In this document: one piece after another, positions 1-9,041 of the stretch
How positions within the stretch are numbered: position 1 is the first letter of the stretch
Layout: each line of letters begins with the position of its first letter
Assembly: GCF_001463745.1 (NCBI RefSeq)
Contig: NZ_BBWJ01000058.1
Span: forward strand, 1-64,000
From: Aureimonas sp. AU22
Lineage (GTDB): Bacteria > Pseudomonadota > Alphaproteobacteria > Rhizobiales > Rhizobiaceae
Length of the DNA: 64,000 nucleotides
Reading direction: 5' to 3'
Translations under genes and position numbers: made by a program
Notes under the pieces: generated by a model
Databases searched by the model: none
What the model saw: the letters and a program-made list of their open reading frames with translations, nothing else
What the model was told of the DNA's origin: nothing

Positions 1-117
1 AGACGCGGAAAAACGCGCCTGCCGCGTCGCAGCGTGCCGGTGCGCTGCACATGCCTTAGATCTCTTCGCAACGAGAGCGGGTAAGCCGCCGGTGGTGAAG
101 CGGATCGGGAGGATCCC
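1..117 (+). promoter_or_regulatory. upstream region of indolepyruvate oxidoreductase
   Basis: This is the leader ahead of the first complete gene. A strong ribosome binding site (GGGAGG) sits a few bases before the ATG at 118. A short open frame ending at the TAG near 56-58 could be the tail of a gene that begins outside the window, but it is too short to identify. Confidence 0.4.
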
Positions 118-3100
118 ATGGGGCTCGCAGCGAAACTGAACCAGAAGTATCTGGCGACGCATGGCCGCGTCTTCATGAGCGGGACGCAGGCTCTGGTCCG
201 GCTTCCCCTCGTCCAGATGCGCCGTGACCGCGAGGCGGGGCTCGAAACCGGCGCGTTCATCTCCGGCTACCGCGGCTCGCCGCTCGGCGCCTACGACCAG
301 CAACTCGAGGCCAACCGCGACCTTCTTCTCGCGGAGGGCGTCCATTTCCAGCCGGGGATCAACGAGGATCTGGCGGCCACCGCGGTCTGGGGCTCGCAGC
401 AGGTCGGCCTGTCTCCGGGCGCGCGAAAGCAGGGCGTCGTCGGTATCTGGTACGGAAAGGGCCCGGGCGTCGACCGCTCCGGCGATGTCTTCAAGCATGC
501 CAACGCCGCCGGTTCGGCAGCGCTCGGAGGCGTTCTCGCCATCGCCGGCGACGATCACGGTGCCAAGTCGTCCACCGTCCCGCACCAGTCCGACCACGCC
601 TTTATGGCGGCGGTCATGCCGATGCTCTATCCGTCGTCGATCCACGAGTTCGTTGAGTTCGGTCTGCTCGGCATCGCCATGTCGCGCTATTCCGGCTGCT
701 GGGTCGGCATGAAGGTGATTGCCGACACCGTCGAGACCACGGCGTCGGTGGATCTTTCCAACGAAGGCCGCCGGTTCGCTATTCCCCACGATTTCGAGTT
801 GCCCGCCGGCGGCCTGAACCTTCGCGTGCCCGACGATCGCTGGAGCCAGGACAACCGGCTCCAGACCTACAAGGCTTATGCCGCGATCGCCTTCGCGCGG
901 GCCAATCGCGTCGATCGCGTCACGCTGGATACGCCGGACGCGCGCCTCGGGATCATCGCCTCGGGCAAGGCCTACGAGGATGTCCGGCAGGCGTTGCGCG
1001 AGCTGGGCGTCGACGAGGATACCGCGCATCGTGCCGGGCTCCGGCTCTACAAGGTCGGCATGCCCTGGCCGCTCGAGCCGGAGGGGGTGCGCGAGTTTTC
1101 CGTCGGCCTCGAGGAAATCCTCGTCGTCGAGGAACGCCGCGAGATCATCGAGAACCAGATCAAGCAGCAGCTGTTCAACTGGCGCGCCGACGTGCGGCCG
1201 CGCATCATCGGCAAGTTCGACCATCTCGACCGGCCGGTCCTGTCGCTGGCGAAGGAACTCACCGTCGCGACGGCGGCCGTCGTGATCGGCGAACGCATCC
1301 TCGCGATGAGCCATCTCGACGAGGAGCACCGGGCCTTCATCGAGGCGCGGGTTCGCCATTTCCGCCGGCGCGGTGAAGAGGCCGGACAGCTGGAGCCGCC
1401 AGTGGCGCGCACACCGTTCTATTGCTCCGGCTGTCCCCATAATTCCTCCACCAAGGTGCCGGAAGGCTCGCGCGGGCTCGCGGGGATCGGGTGCCATTTC
1501 ATGGTCACCTGGATGGGGCGCCGGACGGAGACGTTCAGCCAGATGGGCGGCGAGGGCGTCGCCTGGGTCGGCGCCGCACCCTTCACGGACGAGCGCCATG
1601 TCTTCGTGAATCTCGGCGACGGCACCTATTTCCATTCCGGCCAGCTCGCGATCCGCCAGGCGGTCGCCGCGAACGTCAACGCGACCTACAAGATCCTCTA
1701 CAACGACGCGGTCGCGATGACCGGCGGCCAGCATGTGGACGGGCCGCTGGACCCGGCCAAGATCACGCATCAGCTCCAGCGCGAAGGCGTCTCGCCGATC
1801 TGGCTCGTGTCGGAATTCCCGGAGCGCTACCACGCCTCGCAGCTCGCGCCGGGCACCGAAATCCACCACCGCGACGACGTCGAGGCGGCGATGCTGGCGC
1901 TTCGCGAGATGCCGGGCGTCTCCGCCATCGTCTACGACCAGACCTGCGCGGCCGAGAAGCGGCGCCGCCGCAAGCGCGGGCTCCTGCCCGATCCCGACCT
2001 GCGCATCGCGATCAATCCGGCGGTGTGCGAGGGCTGCGGCGACTGCTCGGTGCAGTCGAACTGCCTGTCGGTCGAGCCGCTGGAGACCGAGTGGGGCCGC
2101 AAGCGACACATCAACCAGTCGACCTGCAACAAGGACACCTCGTGCCTCAAGGGCTTCTGCCCGTCCTTCGTGACGCTGGAAGGTGCCAAGCCGAAGACGC
2201 GCAGCGCCCTTGCGGTTCCCGACCTTGCCGGCATTGCGGAGCCGGCGCTGCCGAGCCTCACCGAGCCCTGCAATATCGCCATCACCGGCGTCGGCGGCAC
2301 GGGCGTCCTGACCATCGGCGCCGTGCTCGGCATGGCGGCCCATCTCGACGGCAACGCGCCGATGCTCCTTGACATGGCGGGCCTTGCCCAGAAGGGCGGG
2401 GCGGTGCTGAGCCACGTGCGCATCGGCCGCCGGGCAGAGGATGTCACGTGCCCGCGCATCGTTTCGGGCTCGGCCGACGTCCTCATCGCCGCCGACGACG
2501 TCGTCGCGACCTCCAAGGATGCTGCCGGTCTCCTCAGCCCCGAGCGCACCCGCGCCGTCGTCAACACCCACCTGACGCCGGTTGCCCAGTTCGTGCGCGA
2601 TCCCGACTTCGACTTCCGGCGCACGCTGGTCGCCGGCACCATTCGCCGCTCGGTCGGCGAAGCGGCTGACTTCGTCAACTTCACCGATCTTGCCGAAACG
2701 GTGAGCGGCGACGCCATCGCGACCAACATCATGATGCTGGGCTATGCCTGGCAGAAGGGCCTGATTCCCGTCACGCTCGCGAGCCTCCGCCATGCGATCG
2801 AGATCAACGGCGTCGCCGTGAAGGCCAATCTCGACGCTTTCGCCTGGGGCCGGTTCGCCGCCGCACGCCCCGACGAGATGAAGGAGTATCTGAGGCCCTG
2901 CACGTCGGCGCGAGCGCTTGCCGATCTGTCGACCGAGGATCTGATCGAGCACCGGGCAGCCTTCCTCGCAAGCTACCAGGACGAGCGACTGGCCATGCGC
3001 TATCGTGCGCTCGTCGAGCGGGCACGCGTTGCCGATGGGCGAGCGGAGGCGCACGGGCGCATCGAACGGGCGGTGGCCGAGAACTACGCCAAGCTCCTTG

Positions 3101-3609
3101 CGGTCAAGGACGAGTACGAGGTGGCGCGGCTCCAGACCGATGGCGCCTTCGATCGCATGCTGGAGGAGGAGTTCGAGGGAACGAGACGCCGACTCTACCA
3201 CTTCGCGCCGCCGTTCCTCGGTGGACTGGATGCCAACGGACGTCCGAAGAAGCGCACGTTCGGACCGTGGATCCTGCCGGTGCTGCGTGTCCTTGCCCGC
3301 ATGCGACGTCTGCGCGGCACGCCGTTCGATCCGTTCGATCCGTTCGGCCGCTCGGCGGAGCGCCGCGCCGAGCGTCGGCTGATCGACGACTACGAGGCCG
3401 ACTGCCGCACGCTGTTCTCGCGCGCACGGCTCGCCGATCGCGATGTCGCGGTGGAGCTTCTGTCACTGCCGGCGAGCATCCGCGGCTTCGGCCCGGTCAA
3501 GCACGAGGCCATGCGGAAGGCCGCGCGCCGACGCGACGAGCTTCTGGTCCTGATGGGGGACGGCGCGCGCGAGCCGGACCGGCAGGCGCTGCGCACGCCA
3601 GCGCAATAG
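118..3609 (+). CDS. indolepyruvate ferredoxin oxidoreductase, fused alpha/gamma subunits
   Basis: Thiamine-diphosphate enzyme that oxidatively decarboxylates aryl pyruvates (such as indolepyruvate) to aryl-acetyl-CoA, passing electrons to ferredoxin. At 1163 residues it is the long, fused bacterial form rather than the separate archaeal iorA/iorB subunits. The TPP-binding region is around residues 495-540 (GDGTYFHSG, then NDAVAMTGGQ). A cysteine-rich ferredoxin-like segment follows at about 636-685 (CEGCGDC and later CNKDTSCLKGFC). A Rossmann-like gamma domain begins near 721 (GVGGTGVLTIG). The start is fixed by a GGGAGG ribosome binding site. It stands alone, so a role in aromatic amino acid or aryl-acid breakdown is inferred from the family only. 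Confidence 0.93.
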   Translation: MGLAAKLNQKYLATHGRVFMSGTQALVRLPLVQMRRDREAGLETGAFISGYRGSPLGAYDQQLEANRDLLLAEGVHFQPGINEDLAATAVWGSQQVGLSPGARKQGVVGIWYGKGPGVDRSGDVFKHANAAGSAALGGVLAIAGDDHGAKSSTVPHQSDHAFMAAVMPMLYPSSIHEFVEFGLLGIAMSRYSGCWVGMKVIADTVETTASVDLSNEGRRFAIPHDFELPAGGLNLRVPDDRWSQDNRLQTYKAYAAIAFARANRVDRVTLDTPDARLGIIASGKAYEDVRQALRELGVDEDTAHRAGLRLYKVGMPWPLEPEGVREFSVGLEEILVVEERREIIENQIKQQLFNWRADVRPRIIGKFDHLDRPVLSLAKELTVATAAVVIGERILAMSHLDEEHRAFIEARVRHFRRRGEEAGQLEPPVARTPFYCSGCPHNSSTKVPEGSRGLAGIGCHFMVTWMGRRTETFSQMGGEGVAWVGAAPFTDERHVFVNLGDGTYFHSGQLAIRQAVAANVNATYKILYNDAVAMTGGQHVDGPLDPAKITHQLQREGVSPIWLVSEFPERYHASQLAPGTEIHHRDDVEAAMLALREMPGVSAIVYDQTCAAEKRRRRKRGLLPDPDLRIAINPAVCEGCGDCSVQSNCLSVEPLETEWGRKRHINQSTCNKDTSCLKGFCPSFVTLEGAKPKTRSALAVPDLAGIAEPALPSLTEPCNIAITGVGGTGVLTIGAVLGMAAHLDGNAPMLLDMAGLAQKGGAVLSHVRIGRRAEDVTCPRIVSGSADVLIAADDVVATSKDAAGLLSPERTRAVVNTHLTPVAQFVRDPDFDFRRTLVAGTIRRSVGEAADFVNFTDLAETVSGDAIATNIMMLGYAWQKGLIPVTLASLRHAIEINGVAVKANLDAFAWGRFAAARPDEMKEYLRPCTSARALADLSTEDLIEHRAAFLASYQDERLAMRYRALVERARVADGRAEAHGRIERAVAENYAKLLAVKDEYEVARLQTDGAFDRMLEEEFEGTRRRLYHFAPPFLGGLDANGRPKKRTFGPWILPVLRVLARMRRLRGTPFDPFDPFGRSAERRAERRLIDDYEADCRTLFSRARLADRDVAVELLSLPASIRGFGPVKHEAMRKAARRRDELLVLMGDGAREPDRQALRTPAQ

Positions 3610-3695
3610 GGCCGAGCCGAAAGCCGGGAGAGGCGCGCGCGGCACCATTCACCCCTGACGGTTCCGTGCTAGAGGCAGGGCAGCGCGACGACGCG

Positions 3696-3749
3696 CGAAC
3701 GCGCGGGGAAGGCGGGGGCGCACCCCCGTTCCCGCGCGTTCGGGGGAAC
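3696..3749 (+). promoter_or_regulatory. overlapping G+C-rich hairpins between ior and the acidic protein gene
   Basis: A long inverted repeat (CGAACGCGCGGG near 3696 pairing with CCCGCGCGTTCG ending at 3742) encloses an inner hairpin (CGGGGG/CCCCCG). Its right arm overlaps a second possible hairpin, GTTCCC at 3728-3733 with GGGAAC at 3744-3749, so the two folds exclude each other. No T-run follows. It may be a terminator for the upstream gene or a leader structure for the gene at 3798. Confidence 0.4.
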
Positions 3750-3797
3750 CACGAGGCATCCGACCTCGTCTTACCCCAGCCAACAGGAGACCGCAGC

Positions 3798-4055
3798 ATG
3801 CTGACCGACGCCCAGACCGACGAAATCTCCGAGAAGATCTCGACCCTGTTCCAGGGCATGGAGCTCGATGACGTCGCCAACGTCCTGAAGATCCAGATCG
3901 CGATGCTGGTCACACAAGGGAGCGAGGACGCCGACGGCGCCATGGAGTTCCTCGACGAGATCTACGAGGACGTCGAGCAGATGGTCGAATCCTTCCCCTT
4001 CGGCGAGGAAGAGGACGAGGATGAGGACGAGGCGGCGGCCAAGCCCCAGAACTGA
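3798..4055 (+). CDS. small acidic protein of unknown function
   Basis: An 85-residue protein that I do not recognise. It looks helical over residues 5-65, with a regular pattern of hydrophobic residues, and ends in a very acidic tail of Glu and Asp around residues 67-78. The ATG at 3798 is preceded by CAGGAGA at good spacing. A longer reading from 3267 runs antisense-like through the ior gene and is unlikely. The next small gene follows after 77 bases on the same strand. The acidic tail suggests a soluble cytoplasmic protein, possibly binding a basic partner; that is inference. Confidence 0.7.
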   Translation: MLTDAQTDEISEKISTLFQGMELDDVANVLKIQIAMLVTQGSEDADGAMEFLDEIYEDVEQMVESFPFGEEEDEDEDEAAAKPQN

Positions 4056-4132
4056 TCCGACTCGTTTCGAGCCGGAACGGAAGCGTCAGGCCAGGCGTCT
4101 ACTCCCGGAGAACGCTCGCAGGAGATACGCCG

Positions 4133-4330
4133 ATGTCCAACATCGAAGAGATCCCCAACGGACCGGGACGCGATCCCGGTCCGCCCGACGGGCCGGTTCC
4201 CATGGGCGACCCGCCGCAGCCCATGGTCGATCCGGACGAGGTTCGAGAGCCCGCCGACGATCCGATGCCCATCGAACCGGACCCGGAAGAGGTCCATCGC
4301 GACCGTCCGGACGACATCGAGCGTGCCTGA
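4133..4330 (+). CDS. short proline- and aspartate-rich protein, unknown
   Basis: A 65-residue protein made almost wholly of Pro, Asp, Glu, Gly and Met, with no hydrophobic core, signal peptide or membrane segment, so it is probably disordered. A clear AGGAGA ribosome binding site lies before the ATG. The gene follows the acidic protein on the same strand and may be co-transcribed with it. No function can be assigned; the compositional bias and good start signal are the only evidence that it is expressed. Confidence 0.55.
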   Translation: MSNIEEIPNGPGRDPGPPDGPVPMGDPPQPMVDPDEVREPADDPMPIEPDPEEVHRDRPDDIERA

Positions 4331-4417
4331 CGCTTGGCACGGGGTCCGATGACCCCGGCGGGGACGACAAGACGGCCTTAACCGGCCGTTCAGCGAGATG
4401 GCGGATGATCTTGCGCA

Positions 4418-5752
4418 ATGCGCCCCCTGCCGCCTCCCCGTTCCGGATCATCCCGCAGGGTCGTCTTCGACGCGCCCTCCGAGGCGTTCCCGCTCGGCAC
4501 GGAAGAGGTGCGGGCCGTCAAGGCGGCGCTGTCGGCGCTGATCCTGACGCTTCTTCTCGTCACCTTCGAGCCCTATCAGGCGGCCTTCGTCGGGCCTGCG
4601 GGCTCGGGCAACCTCGTCAACCAGCTCGGTTATGGCGGGCTCGGGCTCGTGGCGGTGCTGATCCATGTGAGCATCACACCGCGCGCCGTGGCAGCACGGC
4701 TGATGCGGCCGGCCTGGGTCCTGATGGCGCTCGTCCTCCTCCTGTCGTCCACCCAGTCGATCTGGCCCGATTCGTCCTTGCGCGCCGTGGTCTTCTCGCT
4801 CGCCGCCATGCTGGCGATGACGGGAGCGCTGTGCCTGGCGCCCGACGAGCGCGCGTTCCGCTTCGCGCTCACGGTGGCCGCGCTCGGTGTCCTCGGCCTG
4901 TCCTATGCGGGGATCGTCCTGATGCCGGCCGCCGCCATCCACAACGAGGCGCTGGAGGCGCAGAACATCGGCCTGTGGCGGGGCATCTACTCCCACAAGA
5001 ACGTCGCGGGGCCGGTGATGGCGGTGCTGTGCTTCGCCGGGCTCTATCTCGTGCGCAGCGGGCAATGGGCGACCGGTATCGTGATCGCGCTTCTGTCGGC
5101 CTTCTTCGTCCTCAAGACCGGATCGAAGACGACGCTCGGCCTGATGCCGCTCGTCGCCATCCTGGTCTCCGCCGGCCGGGTCTTCGGGGGGCGGCGCCTT
5201 CCGGTGATCGTCCTCGCACTCGCGCTCGGCGGGGCGGGGCTGATGACGCTGGGAACCGTGCTGTCGCCGCTTCTCTACGATCTCCTGCAATGGGCGCTTC
5301 CGGGCACCACCTACACCGGCCGGCTGGACCTTTGGCGTTTCGCCATCCACGCCCTTGGGCCTCGTGAGTGGACGGGAGCCGGTTTCGAAGCGTTCTGGTC
5401 GACCCCGGCCGTGATGCAGGCCGAGCCGCCCTTCGGCTCGAGCTGGGACCCGCGCGGCATCGTCAACGCGCATAACGGCTATCTCGACCTGGCGATCGCA
5501 CTCGGCTGGCCGGGCCTCGCCTTCGGGCTCGTGGTGCTGGTCGTCCTGCCGCTGCGCGACTTCGTGCGCATCGGCGCGCAAGGGGCGGCCGTGACACGGG
5601 TGGCGGACTTCTTCCTGATGGTGCTGGCGTTCACGCTCCTCAACGCGCTTCTGGAATCCTTTCTCTTCGCACGCGGCAATCCGGTCTGGATGACGACATG
5701 GCTGGCCGTGGCCGGTCTGCATATCCTGCCCAAGCGCGACGGCATGACGTGA
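4418..5752 (+). CDS. O-antigen ligase/polymerase-like membrane protein
   Basis: A 444-residue polytopic membrane protein with about ten hydrophobic segments between residues 35 and 435. A large hydrophilic loop lies around residues 280-350, where the WaaL/Wzy family carries its conserved charged residues (here TYTGRLDLWRFAI and NAHNGYLDLAIALG). The family ligates or polymerises undecaprenyl-linked glycans at the periplasmic face of the inner membrane. The start is less certain than the rest, since the first 25 residues are Pro/Arg-rich. It lies apart from the main exopolysaccharide cluster at 17-41 kb, which has its own copy at 26437. Confidence 0.8.
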   Translation: MRPLPPPRSGSSRRVVFDAPSEAFPLGTEEVRAVKAALSALILTLLLVTFEPYQAAFVGPAGSGNLVNQLGYGGLGLVAVLIHVSITPRAVAARLMRPAWVLMALVLLLSSTQSIWPDSSLRAVVFSLAAMLAMTGALCLAPDERAFRFALTVAALGVLGLSYAGIVLMPAAAIHNEALEAQNIGLWRGIYSHKNVAGPVMAVLCFAGLYLVRSGQWATGIVIALLSAFFVLKTGSKTTLGLMPLVAILVSAGRVFGGRRLPVIVLALALGGAGLMTLGTVLSPLLYDLLQWALPGTTYTGRLDLWRFAIHALGPREWTGAGFEAFWSTPAVMQAEPPFGSSWDPRGIVNAHNGYLDLAIALGWPGLAFGLVVLVVLPLRDFVRIGAQGAAVTRVADFFLMVLAFTLLNALLESFLFARGNPVWMTTWLAVAGLHILPKRDGMT

Positions 5753-5911
5753 AGGGTCGCCGGCCGGCTATCGAATTCACGCAGACGCAGATTGCGCGAT
5801 AATGGTACGCATCGGAGTTGCGCGTCGGCGTGTCGCGCTTTACTGCTCAGACAATTTTTGAAGGGTTCGGGATGGACGCCTTGGCCGTCCGTCGTGCGAC
5901 AGGTGTAATTC

Positions 5912-6289
5912 GTGACCACTGTGAAGACCGAGCGAGATCCGATCGACCTGCATGTGGGCGCTCGGCTGCGCCTCGTGCGGACGTCGCGGCGTCTGTCTCT
6001 GGAAGAACTCGGCCGACAGATCGGCGTGACATACCAGCAGATCCAGAAGTACGAGACCGGGAGCAACCGCATCAGCGCGGCAACGCTCTATCGCGTCTCG
6101 CAGTTCTTCGAGGTCAGCCCGACCTTCTTTTTCGAGGGGCTCACGGAGCAGGGCGGGCCGGACGAGGTCACCGCGCCGAGTTCCGAGGTCATCCAGTCCT
6201 CCCTAGCCCTCGGGCGCATTCCCGACGGCGAGATTCGCCACCGCCTGCGTCTTCTGATCGACGCCCTCGCGCCCACCCAGGACCCCTGA
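5912..6289 (+). CDS. XRE-family transcriptional regulator, PraR/PhrR-like
   Basis: A 125-residue regulator with a helix-turn-helix at about residues 15-75 (LGRQIGVTYQQIQKYETG), followed by the SPTFFFEGL segment typical of the rhizobial PraR/PhrR group. Members of that group act on biofilm, quorum-sensing or stress genes. The reading begins with GTG. It stands alone, with the convergent amidohydrolase ending 22 bases downstream. The DNA-binding role is well supported; the targets are unknown. Confidence 0.85.
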   Translation: MTTVKTERDPIDLHVGARLRLVRTSRRLSLEELGRQIGVTYQQIQKYETGSNRISAATLYRVSQFFEVSPTFFFEGLTEQGGPDEVTAPSSEVIQSSLALGRIPDGEIRHRLRLLIDALAPTQDP

Positions 6290-6311
6290 CGGCAGAGCAC
6301 CCCCCGGCGCA

Positions 6312-7475
6312 TCAAGGCCCCAGCGCACGCTCCACGAGGCGCACCCAATAGGACGCTCCGAAGGGAATGGCCGCGTCGTCGAAATCGTAGCCGGGATTGT
6401 GGAGGCCGGCCGTCGCCCCGTTGCCGAGAAACACGAAGGCTCCCGGGCGCGCCTCCAGCATGTAGGAGAAGTCCTCGGCCGCCATCAGCGGTGGTGCGGC
6501 GGCATCGACCTCCGTCTTTCCGCAGACTTCGGCAGCGACGGCGGCGCAGAAAGCGGCTTCGCGCGCATCGTTCACCGTCACCGGATAGTTGCGCTTGTAG
6601 CTCACCGTCGCCGTGGCCCCGTGCGCCGACGCGATCCCATGGGCGATCGCGCCGATGCGCCGCTCCGCAAGGTCCTGGGACGCGGCCGTGAGGGATCGCA
6701 CGGTGCCGGAAAGCTGCGCCTCGTCCGGGATGATGTTGCGCGCGAAGCCCGAATGGAAGCGTGTGACAGAGAGGACCAGCGAATCGAGCGGATCGACGTT
6801 GCGGGCGGCGATCTGCTGCAGGGCCTGCACCAGCGCGGCTCCCGCCAGGATCGGGTCGGCGCCCTCGTGCGGCAGGGCGGCGTGGCTTGCCCGTCCGCGG
6901 ATCGTCACTTCGAACTCGTCGGTCGCGGCCATGATCGGACCGGGGCGCAGCGCGATCCGGCCGACGGCCAGGCCGGGCAGGTTGTGCATCCCATAGACCG
7001 CCTCGATGCCGAAGCGCTCCATCAGCCCGTCCTCGATCATCGCCAGCGCCCCCGCGCCGCCTTCTTCCGCGGGCTGGAACACAAGCGCGACGCGGCCCCG
7101 GAAGGCTCGCGTCTCGCAGAGATGCCGCGCCGCGCCAAGCAGCATCGCCATGTGCCCGTCGTGCCCGCAGGCATGCATCATTCCCGAACGCGTCGAGGCG
7201 TAGGGCCGCCCGGTCTCCTCCGTGATCGGCAGGGCGTCCATGTCGGCGCGAAGCGCGATCGTGCGCCCGTCGCCGGCCCGGCCCTCGATGAGCCCGACGA
7301 CGCCCGTCCTGCCCAGGCCGGTGACGACCTCGTCGCAGCCGAAGGCCCGCAGCTTGCCCGCCACGAACGCGGCGGTGTCCGGCAGGTCGTAGAGGATCTC
7401 GGGCATCGCGTGCAGAGCCTGCCGCCATGCGGCGATGTCGGCAACGCGCGTTGCGATCTCGGGAACGAGGGGCAT
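6312..7475 (-). CDS. M20-family amidohydrolase (hippurate hydrolase/IAA-amino acid hydrolase type)
   Basis: A 387-residue cytoplasmic metallopeptidase-fold enzyme that hydrolyses N-acyl amino acids. Metal-binding motifs are ALRADMDALPI at 74-84, HACGHDGHMA at 101-110 and FQPAEEGG at 133-140. I chose the ATG at 7475 because the protein then starts where the family does; the extra 30 Arg/Pro-rich residues of the longer reading look untranslated. With indolepyruvate oxidoreductase a few kilobases away, indole-acetyl-amino acids are a possible substrate, but that is only a guess. Confidence 0.9.
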   Translation of the reverse strand: MPLVPEIATRVADIAAWRQALHAMPEILYDLPDTAAFVAGKLRAFGCDEVVTGLGRTGVVGLIEGRAGDGRTIALRADMDALPITEETGRPYASTRSGMMHACGHDGHMAMLLGAARHLCETRAFRGRVALVFQPAEEGGAGALAMIEDGLMERFGIEAVYGMHNLPGLAVGRIALRPGPIMAATDEFEVTIRGRASHAALPHEGADPILAGAALVQALQQIAARNVDPLDSLVLSVTRFHSGFARNIIPDEAQLSGTVRSLTAASQDLAERRIGAIAHGIASAHGATATVSYKRNYPVTVNDAREAAFCAAVAAEVCGKTEVDAAAPPLMAAEDFSYMLEARPGAFVFLGNGATAGLHNPGYDFDDAAIPFGASYWVRLVERALGP

Positions 7476-7826
7476 CGATGTCTTCCGGTCGAGAGGCTGT
7501 CGGGCACCTGGAACAGGTGTTGTGCCGCGTCGGCGACGTTCAGGCGAGTGGGCGGTGTGGCTCAACCCGAGGCTGCGGGCTGAAGGGGACTTCGTGCCGG
7601 AGCGTGTTGCCGTTCCCGCCGATAGGCCCGCTGTCGACGGTGTCCGGCTTCGCCCGGCAGAGGGATCCGGTCAGCACGATGTTTCATCAAGATTCATAAC
7701 CGCTCCCGGTGCCATCAAAAGGCGGAAATCGCCTGTTTCAAGGGACGCCTGAATCACCTTGCCATGATATGAACGCGGGTGCGAAGAGAACGCAAAGCGT
7801 CTTCGCGCGTCCGCGAGAAGGGTCCC
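7476..7826. other. intergenic region between divergent amidohydrolase and carboxypeptidase genes
   Basis: No convincing gene here. An inverted repeat CACCTG-GAA-CAGGTG at 7505-7519 lies just upstream of the amidohydrolase and could be its operator. A small hairpin (AGGCG/CGCCT) is at 7720-7734. The divergent promoters must lie in this stretch, but I see no clear -35/-10 pair. Confidence 0.4.
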
Positions 7827-9041
7827 ATGACAATCATCCGCCGGCTCACGTTGATCCGCGCGCTTTCGGCGCTCCTGGTTCTGGCCGGCACGGGCATCGC
7901 GGCGGGACCGGCGCTGGCTGCCAACACGATCGTGGTGGACGTGGCGACGGGCAAGGTCCTGTCCGAAAGCAATGCCACCCAGCGCTGGTATCCCGCCTCG
8001 ACCACCAAGCTGATGACCACCTATGTGGCGCTGAAGGCGCTGCAGACGGGAGAGGTCTCCGCCGACTTGCCCGTCGTGATGTCGCGTGCGGCCGCCGCGG
8101 AGCCGCCCTCCAAGATGGCCTACCCCGCGGGTTCGGTCATGCGGCTCGACGTGGCGTTGCGCATGATGCTGGTGAAGTCGGCCAACGACGTCGCCTTCGC
8201 CATCGGCCAGACCCTCGGCAAGGGATCGTTGGAAGCCTTCGTCGACCGGATGAACGCCGAAGCCGCAGCACTCGGCATGCGTGACAGCCACTTCGTCAAC
8301 GCGAACGGACTTCCCGCGCCCGGCCAGTATTCCAGCGCCAAGGATCTGGCGATCCTCGCCGTCGCGCTGCGCAAGGAGTTCCCCGCCTTCAGCGACTACT
8401 TCTCCACCGAGGCCATCGCCGTCGGCAAGGGGACGATGAAGAACCACAACGGGCTGCTCGGTCGCTACAACGGCGCCGACGGCATGAAGACCGGCTATAT
8501 CTGCGCCTCCGGCTTCAACCTCGTGGCATCGGCCACGCGCGACAACCGGACTCTCGTCGCCGTGGTGCTGGGCGCCGAGGGGCCGATCGTGCGCGAGCGC
8601 ACCGCCGCCGAGATCCTCGAAAACGGCTTCAACACCAATCCGCGCTCGATCCGCGACACGGTGGCCGATCTTCCCGTCTCCAGCGGCCCGCCCGCCGACA
8701 TCAGCGCCGCCATATGCTCGCCGGCCGGTCGCACCGCCCGGGCCAACGAGCGGCAGGAAGAGGACAAGCGCGAGGATACGTTCGGCTCGCCCTACATGAC
8801 CGATCTCCAGCGCACGGCCGTCGCCGTACCGGTGGACCTCGGCGGCGCCGCCGGCGCACCGGGCATCGAGGCCGGCACGCGCCTGATCGCGGCCTACGGC
8901 ATCCCCGTGCCGACCTGGCGACCGGCGCGTCCGGGCGAGCCGGGCTTCGACGGCGAACTGCCGGTGGGCGGCGCATCGGGCGAAGAGCATCCCGCCTCGC
9001 CCGCACCGGCAGCCGAAACCGCGGCGGCCGGCGGCGAATGA
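7827..9041 (+). CDS. D-alanyl-D-alanine carboxypeptidase (penicillin-binding protein, DacA/DacF type)
   Basis: A 404-residue serine peptidase that trims the terminal D-Ala from peptidoglycan stem peptides in the periplasm. A signal peptide covers residues 1-31 (ending GPALA). The three active-site motifs are present: STTK at 58-61, SAN at 118-120 and KTG at 221-223. The ATG at 7827 is chosen because it places the signal peptide at the N-terminus. The C-terminus is a long Ala/Pro/Gly/Glu-rich tail without an obvious amphipathic membrane anchor. The stop overlaps the start of the next gene (ATGA), so the two are translationally coupled. Confidence 0.92.
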   Translation: MTIIRRLTLIRALSALLVLAGTGIAAGPALAANTIVVDVATGKVLSESNATQRWYPASTTKLMTTYVALKALQTGEVSADLPVVMSRAAAAEPPSKMAYPAGSVMRLDVALRMMLVKSANDVAFAIGQTLGKGSLEAFVDRMNAEAAALGMRDSHFVNANGLPAPGQYSSAKDLAILAVALRKEFPAFSDYFSTEAIAVGKGTMKNHNGLLGRYNGADGMKTGYICASGFNLVASATRDNRTLVAVVLGAEGPIVRERTAAEILENGFNTNPRSIRDTVADLPVSSGPPADISAAICSPAGRTARANERQEEDKREDTFGSPYMTDLQRTAVAVPVDLGGAAGAPGIEAGTRLIAAYGIPVPTWRPARPGEPGFDGELPVGGASGEEHPASPAPAAETAAAGGE

